Made by a program: the position numbers and the translations under genes. A DNA stretch of 32,282 nucleotides, taken from the NCBI GenBank assembly GCA_947458405.1, contig CANGZW010000035.1, positions 1-32,282 on the forward strand, written 5' to 3'. This document shows, piece after piece, positions 25,583-32,282 of the stretch; position 1 is the stretch's first letter, and every line of letters starts with the position of its first letter. The notes under the pieces are model-generated. The model was given only the letters and a program-made list of their open reading frames with translations. It ran no database searches and was not told the DNA's origin. This DNA comes from Leptospiraceae bacterium (GTDB taxonomy: Bacteria > Spirochaetota > Leptospiria > Leptospirales > Leptospiraceae).

Positions 25583-26700
25583 TCAAAAGTGGATATAGTA
25601 TCAAGAAGTCTTGTTTGGCTACCCGGATGTAAAATACCTTTGAGCTTTATATAAGAACCACTTGTCATGTGGGCTTTATCTGCTATTATATACTGCTCAG
25701 GGTTCACGTAAGCCTTTGCTTTTATGACCTCATCCCCTTGGTAAAGGTTTAAGATCACTTCCCCCTGACGTTTCCCATCATCTCCAATTTCGCCATTTAA
25801 TTTTTCAACAGAACAAAGAAAAGAGCCTTCCTTTTTACCTTCTGTGTTTCTTAGCTCTATTCTTAGATCATCTATTCTTGAAAAATAATCCTTCTCAATT
25901 TTTATAATACCTTGAACAGGGAAATCTTTCGGTATTTTTAATTCTCCCGCCCATTTGAATGAAAGAACCAAATCATAGTTTTCGTTTTCCTCTTGAAAAT
26001 TCAAAATCGCCTTACACAAATTGGAAGAGATCAGAGGTGCTGGATCATTTTTCATATCTAGTAGAAGTGTTTCCATTGAATCAGTTTTGATCGACTCAGT
26101 TATCTTCATCAGTGCTTTGTTGATTGCGAGATTTGTCTGTCTTGTAAATGGGATATCTTCCCCAAAAAGCTTGGGATGCAAATCCATTGCTTTAATGGGT
26201 GTGGTTACTTTCAAAGAAAAGCTACCCTTCTCTGTATGACGAAATCTAGATTTAGATAATAATTCGGTTGCTTCACTTCTGGAAAGTCTGAGGTGATGAA
26301 GTTGTGGTTTTAGAACGGTACAGGCTCCCGAAAGCAATACTTCCTTTGCTCCATTGATTGCTGATACAGCATAATTCAGTGGAAGGGAGGCATGTTCATT
26401 TCTGGAATTGCTGATTCTAAAGACTATAGAATCATCATGTAATTCTTGAATATAAGAAACAATTGTTGAGACTGGAATCTTTTGAATTTTCGATAATTTT
26501 TCCAATACCAGTTGGAGAGAATCTAAATACCCCGGTGCATTGGAATCGGAAGGAAAAATGATCTGTCTTTTTTTATTTTCAGAGTGATTGAGCACATAAA
26601 GTTCATCCTGAATAGCTTCTTTTACCAAAATCCATCCAGATGCTTTTGCAAAGTCTCTTAACTCATTCGGAGTGATTGATTTTACGTCTTCTTGAATCAT
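25567..26700 (-). CDS. Unrecognised 377-aa protein of the defence-like cluster
   Basis: I do not recognise the family. There is no signal peptide or membrane segment. The N-terminal ~100 residues look helical, starting ITPNELRDFAKASGWILVKE with an aromatic/basic patch, then a segment ending VSTIVSYIQELH. The middle (about 105-250) is mixed alpha/beta with RLSRSEATELL and GEDIPFTRQTNLAINKAL. The last 110 residues (about 265-377) are beta-rich, with PVQGIIKIEKDYFSRIDDLRIEL, GEVILNLYQGDEVIKAKAY and SYIKLKGIL, a pattern that would suit an OB-like or beta-barrel nucleic-acid-binding domain. The start overlaps the DUF4365 gene by 4 bp (ATGA). It may be a specificity or adaptor subunit; this is inferred from location only. 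Confidence 0.75.
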   Translation of the reverse strand: MIQEDVKSITPNELRDFAKASGWILVKEAIQDELYVLNHSENKKRQIIFPSDSNAPGYLDSLQLVLEKLSKIQKIPVSTIVSYIQELHDDSIVFRISNSRNEHASLPLNYAVSAINGAKEVLLSGACTVLKPQLHHLRLSRSEATELLSKSRFRHTEKGSFSLKVTTPIKAMDLHPKLFGEDIPFTRQTNLAINKALMKITESIKTDSMETLLLDMKNDPAPLISSNLCKAILNFQEENENYDLVLSFKWAGELKIPKDFPVQGIIKIEKDYFSRIDDLRIELRNTEGKKEGSFLCSVEKLNGEIGDDGKRQGEVILNLYQGDEVIKAKAYVNPEQYIIADKAHMTSGSYIKLKGILHPGSQTRLLDTISTFDYISP

Positions 26701-27236
26701 AGATTAAACTCCTGAATATTCTTTGCTTTAGAAATCCTATTAAAAATATCGGATAAACTCTCGGGAGTCAAAAGCTGTGTTTTGGGCAAATAGACAGTTT
26801 CTCCTGTCTTATTTATTGACTTATCTTTTCCTGAAAGGCTAACCCAATAAGCTGATTTTTTCAAAATGAGTTCTTCTTGTGATACATTTAGCCATTCACT
26901 AGGAGAATCGGGAAGAAAGAGAACAACTAAAATTCTTTTTATAGGATAGCGAACCTCTGTAAGTTCATTGTATCTCTCAAGCCCGGAAAAGAAATAAGAA
27001 TAGAAACCATCTGCCTCTTTTGGAGTAGCTTTGGTGGCTTTTAACTGTACTTTCAAATCAAGTTCCTGGAGATACGTTCCAGAGAATGGTCCCCAGCTTG
27101 TTAAGACAGCATCAATTCCATTATTATCTTCATGACGAGTTCCTATCCTGCAATTTACTCCTATACTGGAAGCAACTGCATGTAAGTAAGCATAACTCAA
27201 TTCACTCTCGATATTCAAATCTGAAATGGGTTTCAT
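26697..27236 (-). CDS. DUF4365 protein (PD-(D/E)XK-like) of the defence-like cluster
   Basis: A 179-aa protein. The start ISDLNIESELSYAYLHAVAS with IGVNCRIGTRHEDNNGIDAVL and LDLKVQLKAT is typical of DUF4365. D42 (GID) and the Q64-x-K66 pair lie on adjacent strands as in PD-(D/E)XK nucleases with a Gln variant, and E12 is a possible fourth residue. The domain is common next to restriction genes. It starts 2 bp after the methylase stop and overlaps the following gene by 4 bp, so it is cotranscribed. A DNA-cleavage role is plausible, but catalysis is not proven from sequence. Confidence 0.82.
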   Translation of the reverse strand: MKPISDLNIESELSYAYLHAVASSIGVNCRIGTRHEDNNGIDAVLTSWGPFSGTYLQELDLKVQLKATKATPKEADGFYSYFFSGLERYNELTEVRYPIKRILVVLFLPDSPSEWLNVSQEELILKKSAYWVSLSGKDKSINKTGETVYLPKTQLLTPESLSDIFNRISKAKNIQEFNL

Positions 27237-27238
27237 CT

Positions 27239-29929
27239 CTACTTCCCCTTTTTCTTCTTTTTAGGAATTGCTTCAAACATGGTATCTTTGTTTTTTTCTT
27301 CCTCAATCATTTTTTCGTACAACGCAAAGAGATATTCCAATCTCTCTTCGTCGGAGCTAAAGGGTTTGCTTCTATAGATTCGTTCAATTGCTAGGTCGTT
27401 TTGGCGGTGGGCCTCTCGGAGACCCTCTGGCATTTTTTCTGGGTCATACAACTGGGCAAGAGTCTTCTCGGAATGTTTCTCCCGCTCTTCTAGGATGCGA
27501 TACACATGGACTTCTAAGTCTTTTTTTTGGGAGTCGGAAATATTGGGGAAGGGAAAGGTGTTGTAGCAAATAGCAGATGTATACCTAATTCGGTTTTCTA
27601 ATTTACCTGCAATTGTTTTTACCCATATCATGTGTATTTTTGAAGTAATTATACCAAAGACATAAGGATCAGGATCATGTACTATACTAGCAGAATTTAT
27701 TACTACAATATCAGTGTTTAAATAACTTATTGGAATATATACCCTTCGTTCAGAAGAAACAGTAGGGATAATGATTTGTGAACTACTTGGCTGATTTATC
27801 CATGCAAATCTATGAGGTGTAGTCAAACAATTTTTTCCACGAGTTCCGCCGTTCTCCCGTGCTTTTCTGACTGCATCAATTCTTTGTTTAATAGGCTGAA
27901 TTTTTCTAGCGTTTTGTAAATCTTTGTCCTCAATCCATAGACACCATCTTAAGATATTATTAATTAACTCTTCTGATCCCATTAATCTTCGGATATATTT
28001 TGAAGAATCAGAATTAGTTCGAATAAGTTCATTTTTCTCGCTATCAGACATTACTAAATTTCCACCATCAAGAGCACCACTACCATCAGATATCTTGGGT
28101 AGGGTTGATAGAGAATATTTACGTTTAGAAACAATGATATTTGGATAATCTATTAAGTAGGCATTGATATTGGATGCATTTCTCTTATGTTTATTAGCAA
28201 ATAGAAATTTCGCCTTACTAGATTTCTTTCTCAATCCAATTATAGAAACTGTAACTCCTGCATTATGCTTTGCATTGTTAGACCAAAGAAATGATTCGTA
28301 TGCAAAGAAGATTTCGATATTTAGTTGAAACAAATGTGGCCATAACATTGGAACTTGAGAGCCTTGACAAATAGAATTAGTTGTTACAAAGGCAACCTTT
28401 GTACTCTCATTCACATATACGCTAGCTTTATAAAACCAGCAAGATATATAATCTAATGATTTATAATCTTCTATTCCTTCAAAAAGCAAGTCCATATCCT
28501 TTTTTTGATCTGTGTTTTGCATTTTAAAACCAGAGTACGGAGGATTCCCCAATATATAAATCTCATCTTCCTTGCCCTTGGGACACACCAATTCCCAATC
28601 CAAACGACAGGCATTGCCCTGAACAATATTACCTGTGCTAGTCAGGGGCAGTGCTGGTTTTACGTTTCCAAATTCGCTCAAGAAAAGTTGGTTCATTTGG
28701 TGTTCTGCGAGCCAAAGAGAAAGGATAGCTACTTCGTGGGCGAAATCATCCAGTTCAATTCCATAGAAATTACTCAAACGAATTTGAGAAAATCCAAAGT
28801 AGTCTACAGATTTTTTTCTGAGTTCTTTGAAGATTTCCATTTCTAATTTGCGTAGTTCTCTATAGGCGATGATTAAAAAGTTACCGCTACCGCAGGCTGG
28901 GTCAAAGATTTTGATATTCCAAATTCGATGGAGGAGTGCGTTTAGCTTTTTGATGTTGCCTTTTGCCAATTCAAATTCTTCATAGAGCTCGGTTAGAAAG
29001 AGTGGTTCAATTACTTTCATTATGTTTGGCACACTGGTGTAGTGCATTCCCAAACCACCCCTATGCTCGGGTGTGACCACTGCTTGGATCATAGAGCCAA
29101 AAATATCGGGATTGATAGCACTCCAGTCCAGCTCTCCACACTCTATAATTGTAGTACGACTTTTTTTTGTAAAACGGGGAGCTTTATACACATCCCGAAA
29201 GAGCCCTCCATTTACATAGGGAAACCCATCCAGATAAGTGGGGAGTTTCCCCCGCTTTTGTGTGTTCATGACTTCAAATAGTTTATCTAAATAGGTATGT
29301 AAATCGCTTCCATCTATTTGTGTATGACTGCTGATTGCATTTGTAAATTGACTCGGTTCAAAGATTCTAGTATCTTCTGCAAAAAAACAAAACAGGAGAC
29401 GGGAAAGAAATACATTGAGACCATGAACTTGCTCAGGGGTTTTAGTGGGATTGTCCTTTTTTAATTCATCGTAGAGCTTAGCCATTTTTTCGGCGGCTTT
29501 TACATCGGCAGGATTTTCACTTTGGTGCTGTGCTTTCTCCATTCCCGCCCAGGGTAAAAAGAAATCAAAGTGTCTTACGATTTCTTCGATGGGAATTTCC
29601 ATTGTTTCGATTGTCTTACGATCAAAGGCAAGAAGAGTTGTAAAATTGGTGAGGAGAATAAATCGGGGCTCGTGTCGTACAATTCGGGAATCCGTTTTGA
29701 ATGTTTCGAGGAGAGTTCCTAAGTCCTCAGATTTCACAGACTTAAAGAATACATTTTTTTTCCAGAGAACTTCCCCTTCTTCTTTGGAGAGATTGAGACC
29801 TCCAATCTGAAGCCGTTTTATAGATGCCTTGGGATGCCCATACGCCAAGAGCAGATCATAAAGAAAGTTTTTCTTAGAAAGGGTCTTTACGAGTTTCTGT
29901 AAATTCGTCTCAATTTGGGCTAAATTCAT
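27239..29929 (-). CDS. N6-adenine DNA methyltransferase, first gene of the defence-like cluster
   Basis: An 896-aa class I SAM-dependent DNA methylase of the Eco57I/type IIG-like group. Motif I is FDPACGSGNF (about 343-352), binding SAM. Motif IV is NPPYSGF (about 460-466), the catalytic NPPY for adenine N6 methylation. The N-terminal ~330 residues are the helical domain shared by these large methylases (RFILLTNFTTLLAF, FDFFLPWAGMEKA), without an obvious PD-(D/E)XK nuclease. The C-terminal 300 residues probably form the target recognition domain, ending in a Lys-rich tail. Cutting would then have to be done by neighbours. No good ribosome-binding site precedes the ATG, but a palindrome overlaps it. 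Confidence 0.9.
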   Translation of the reverse strand: MNLAQIETNLQKLVKTLSKKNFLYDLLLAYGHPKASIKRLQIGGLNLSKEEGEVLWKKNVFFKSVKSEDLGTLLETFKTDSRIVRHEPRFILLTNFTTLLAFDRKTIETMEIPIEEIVRHFDFFLPWAGMEKAQHQSENPADVKAAEKMAKLYDELKKDNPTKTPEQVHGLNVFLSRLLFCFFAEDTRIFEPSQFTNAISSHTQIDGSDLHTYLDKLFEVMNTQKRGKLPTYLDGFPYVNGGLFRDVYKAPRFTKKSRTTIIECGELDWSAINPDIFGSMIQAVVTPEHRGGLGMHYTSVPNIMKVIEPLFLTELYEEFELAKGNIKKLNALLHRIWNIKIFDPACGSGNFLIIAYRELRKLEMEIFKELRKKSVDYFGFSQIRLSNFYGIELDDFAHEVAILSLWLAEHQMNQLFLSEFGNVKPALPLTSTGNIVQGNACRLDWELVCPKGKEDEIYILGNPPYSGFKMQNTDQKKDMDLLFEGIEDYKSLDYISCWFYKASVYVNESTKVAFVTTNSICQGSQVPMLWPHLFQLNIEIFFAYESFLWSNNAKHNAGVTVSIIGLRKKSSKAKFLFANKHKRNASNINAYLIDYPNIIVSKRKYSLSTLPKISDGSGALDGGNLVMSDSEKNELIRTNSDSSKYIRRLMGSEELINNILRWCLWIEDKDLQNARKIQPIKQRIDAVRKARENGGTRGKNCLTTPHRFAWINQPSSSQIIIPTVSSERRVYIPISYLNTDIVVINSASIVHDPDPYVFGIITSKIHMIWVKTIAGKLENRIRYTSAICYNTFPFPNISDSQKKDLEVHVYRILEEREKHSEKTLAQLYDPEKMPEGLREAHRQNDLAIERIYRSKPFSSDEERLEYLFALYEKMIEEEKNKDTMFEAIPKKKKKGK

Positions 29930-29946
29930 AGTATAATGAATACTAT
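29928..29946. promoter_or_regulatory. Palindrome over the methylase start codon, candidate operator
   Basis: ATAGTAT-AATGA-ATACTAT is a perfect 7-bp inverted repeat that includes part of the start codon (CAT on the plus strand, 27-29). A TTGACA-type -35 lies on the minus strand at 29973-29968, but the -10 is poor. An operator over the start is common in restriction-modification and toxin operons that control timing. No repressor gene is visible in the cluster, except possibly the HTH remnant. Confidence 0.4.
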
Positions 29947-30014
29947 TTGGGCATTTATCTCTATTATTGTCAATTTTTAATCATCTTTTTTTAGGAATTT
30001 CCACCCAAACCTTT

Positions 30015-31514
30015 TCACCCCCTCTCCCTCACATAAAACCCACGAAATACAACCAAGCCCAATGGCGACAAAACAGACATTCCCCCAATCCAAATCCAGA
30101 CCATGTAATGCAAAGGATAAAAACTCTGATCGGGTGGAGTGTATGTCGCGAGTAACCAGCCCGAGAGTGGTCCTGCGATCATTTTTGCTAGAAAGTAGGG
30201 TAAGTATGACAGAGCAATATAGGTTCCTTCTCTGTTTTTGGGGGCAATTTCAGCGGCTAATTGTAAGAGTCTCGGTGACCAGATGGCTTCGCCTATACTG
30301 AATAGTATCACAAAGGATAAAATTCCGAATAGGAGGGGATTTTGTTGGTTTGGTTTTAGGTCGAGCCAATCTACTAATAAAAAATTACTTATACTTGTGT
30401 TTAGTAAGGGAATCCAGAAGTCTCCCGGTACTGCACATAAGAAGATAGACAGTGCGGATATGCTTGTTCCCACGAGAAGCATGGAGTAGGATTTCACGTT
30501 TTTTGTGAAGTGGGCGATAAGGGGAACCAAAAAGATGATGATGACTGGATTCATGATTCCATAGAGATTACCGACTTTGGCTCCCTCTCCCAAAACCCGA
30601 ATCCCATACTTAGGAAATGTATAGTGAAAATGATAGAAAACCAATTTGATAAACACGAGTATTCCCAACATAAATAGATAAACCCAAAACGATTTTTCCA
30701 GAAATACACTTTTCATTATACTAAAAGTATCACGGGAAGATTCTATTATAGAATTTGCAATATTTGAAAAAGTGAAATTGTGTTTAGTTGTAGTACTTTG
30801 TAATTCATACTCACCGTCTTCTTTTAGGTTAATTCCTTCCCGTATAAAGAGCACGAGTAGGAGGGAGGGAATTGTCAATATAAAACTCACTAAAAAAATA
30901 AATTGATAGGTCGAAAGCACCAAATTCGTATGAGGTATCACATTCATAGTGTGTTCCCCCAGGATTTGTCTTACCTTATCAAATATATACCCTCCCAATG
31001 CAAACCCCACATTCATCATTGTATAAAATAATCCAAACCCCAGAGCAGTGCTTGCTCCCGTGGTGTATTTCTTGATGCCCACAGAGAGAACGGGTCCCAG
31101 GAGGGCATTTCCAATTGCAATCGGGATAAAAGAAAATAGACTTACAAAAAATAAGTGATTGGTAAAAGGCATGACCATTCTCCCCAATAAAAGGGCTCCA
31201 ATTCCAATGAGGAGAGTTTTCTTGATACCAATGGCATCTACGATGGAGCCCACAAATATACTCGACAGGGTCATAAACATAGACCATGTTCCAATATACG
31301 ACCCCGCAGAAATATCTCCCAATCCACAGTCAGATGATAAATACAAAACAAATGCCATATTGGAAGCACCGTAGGCGGCATACTCAATGAGTTTGGCGAG
31401 AAATAAAATCCAAATCTCCCGGGGAGATTTTTTCAGTCCTTTGGCATAGTTCCAAATTATGATTCCAAAACAAAAGATTAAGAAGGTTAAAAGTATATAT
31501 AAATAAATATTCAT
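30015..31514 (-). CDS. MFS transporter (POT/peptide-transporter-like)
   Basis: About 499 aa, with roughly 12 membrane helices and an extra N-terminal one. I use the ATG at 31514 because it overlaps the stop of the upstream gene as TAATG. A TTG at 31568 would add 18 residues but its AAAGGA is only 3 bp away. Family-type signs are EYAAYGASNMAFVLYL in the first core helix, IVDAIGIKKTLLIGIGALLLGR after TM2, and a large middle loop (INLKEDGEYELQ). The sequence most resembles proton-coupled oligopeptide-type MFS proteins, but the substrate is uncertain. It is downstream of and coupled to a glutamine amidotransferase. Its 3' end has a diverged homologous fragment near repeat copy 4. Confidence 0.82.
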   Translation of the reverse strand: MNIYLYILLTFLIFCFGIIIWNYAKGLKKSPREIWILFLAKLIEYAAYGASNMAFVLYLSSDCGLGDISAGSYIGTWSMFMTLSSIFVGSIVDAIGIKKTLLIGIGALLLGRMVMPFTNHLFFVSLFSFIPIAIGNALLGPVLSVGIKKYTTGASTALGFGLFYTMMNVGFALGGYIFDKVRQILGEHTMNVIPHTNLVLSTYQFIFLVSFILTIPSLLLVLFIREGINLKEDGEYELQSTTTKHNFTFSNIANSIIESSRDTFSIMKSVFLEKSFWVYLFMLGILVFIKLVFYHFHYTFPKYGIRVLGEGAKVGNLYGIMNPVIIIFLVPLIAHFTKNVKSYSMLLVGTSISALSIFLCAVPGDFWIPLLNTSISNFLLVDWLDLKPNQQNPLLFGILSFVILFSIGEAIWSPRLLQLAAEIAPKNREGTYIALSYLPYFLAKMIAGPLSGWLLATYTPPDQSFYPLHYMVWIWIGGMSVLSPLGLVVFRGFYVRERG

Positions 31515-32200
31515 TATATATTGTGATACGTATGGAAAAATAATAAAAAGCTTTTCAATAATTTCCAACCATCCTTTGACTCATGAAAATCTTCTGGATG
31601 GGATTGAAATGAGAAAGCCGGGTAATCTATATGAACCAATCCCTCTATATTACAATTTTCGGAAGAACAGGTGATTTCTAAGGGAGAAAAACAATTTTTC
31701 ACTTCCTGTTCATGCTTTGCCATACTGATAAATTTATCATAAGTAATGATAGTTTTTAAACGGGGGTGAGTGATTGTTATTTCTCTAAATTCATTGTATT
31801 TTTGATTTGGTAATGAATCTCTTCCTTCTACAAAATCTATCTTTAAATTATATATATGAGCCATCAATTGATGCGAAAAACAAATTCCTAAAAAAGGAAT
31901 ACTTTTTTCAATGATCAATTCTTTCAAATCACTCCTCAGTTCGTTTACCCATTCCAGATCATCTGTGATATTCGCATAACTACCCAGTGAGATTACACCA
32001 ATCAAATCATTGTAAAGTTCAGAATTATTAAAAAAACTACGCAAGGACTTTTTACCTGAGAGAGGAAAGAAAAATTCTAGATGGGAAGAGGAAATTTTAT
32101 TTTCAATGTGTACTACGCGTAAGAGTCTAGAGAGAGTGTTTAAGGCAAACTCAGCGGGTTCTTTTAAAAATGGGTCAATGACCAGTATGGTATTTTTCAT
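31514..32200 (-). CDS. Class I glutamine amidotransferase (GATase1)
   Basis: A 228-aa protein of the GMP synthase-like GATase group. The nucleophile elbow is LGICFSHQLMA (Cys ~107) and the His-Glu pair is FQSHPED (about 197-203). GVISLGSYANI supports the fold near the oxyanion region. Stand-alone members hydrolyse glutamine or gamma-glutamyl amides to supply ammonia or degrade gamma-glutamyl compounds. The 1-bp TAATG overlap with the MFS gene suggests a linked function, such as uptake or export of a gamma-glutamyl or peptide substrate; that is inference. No Shine-Dalgarno sequence is obvious upstream (the bases preceding the ATG are TTTCCCCCT). Confidence 0.85.
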   Translation of the reverse strand: MKNTILVIDPFLKEPAEFALNTLSRLLRVVHIENKISSSHLEFFFPLSGKKSLRSFFNNSELYNDLIGVISLGSYANITDDLEWVNELRSDLKELIIEKSIPFLGICFSHQLMAHIYNLKIDFVEGRDSLPNQKYNEFREITITHPRLKTIITYDKFISMAKHEQEVKNCFSPLEITCSSENCNIEGLVHIDYPAFSFQSHPEDFHESKDGWKLLKSFLLFFHTYHNI

Positions 32201-32282
32201 AGGGGGAAATTAAAAAACTTTATTTTGAATGGGTGCAATAGATTTTCTCATCAAAAATTTTTCACTCCCAGGATCCTTATAA

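Noticed and set aside
22293-29929. Calling the cluster BREX or DISARM
   Set aside because: No PglZ, BrxC or Lon-like gene for BREX, and no DUF1998 or phospholipase-D gene for DISARM.

Overview
The window is AT-rich bacterial DNA. The left-edge order is an ArsR/methyltransferase-type protein, AhcY, a 7Fe ferredoxin and MetH. Together with the low GC and the style of the RND operon and Ig-like lipoprotein, this suggests a spirochaete of the Leptospiraceae. That assignment is inference; no rRNA or other marker is present.

Layout. (1) 1-5801, plus strand: methyl-cycle core genes, comprising the tail of a SAM methyltransferase, adenosylhomocysteinase (ahcY), ferredoxin (fdxA-like) and cobalamin-dependent methionine synthase (metH). 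(2) 6492-16929, plus strand: a tightly coupled seven-gene envelope operon. It encodes a TolC-like outer-membrane protein, a two-domain Ig-like lipoprotein, a putative lipoprotein, a small membrane protein, a membrane-fusion protein and two RND-type pump subunits. The second pump subunit lacks its last membrane helices. (3) 17030-22257: an accessory zone of toxin-antitoxin modules (VapBC, MNT/HEPN remnants plus an orphan MNT, HicAB, HigBA), a broken Uma2-family gene and fragments of other genes. (4) 22293-29929, minus strand: a five-gene cluster that looks like a defence or restriction-modification-like system. It has an N6-adenine DNA methylase, a DUF4365 PD-(D/E)XK-like protein, an unrecognised 377-aa protein, an SF2 helicase and a GIY-YIG/T5orf172 nuclease. 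(5) 30015-32200, minus strand: an MFS transporter coupled to a class I glutamine amidotransferase.

The most striking non-gene signal is a ~150-bp structured repeat present four times in the same orientation (5811, 17030, 18958, 22108). It has fixed sequence blocks, conserved stems and variable loops. Copies 2, 3 and 4 sit at or close to the broken end of a gene: the RND pump, a HEPN toxin and an MFS transporter. Copy 1 lies 10 bp after metH. The repeats divide the window into cassette-like blocks (efflux operon; VapBC; MNT/HicAB/HigBA; defence cluster), so the element may be a mobile or recombination unit of this genome. Two further signs of cassette traffic are a 77-bp direct repeat on both sides of HicAB and an attC-like inverted repeat downstream of it. 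The defence cluster is itself bracketed by two MFS 3' ends, one intact and one a diverged remnant.
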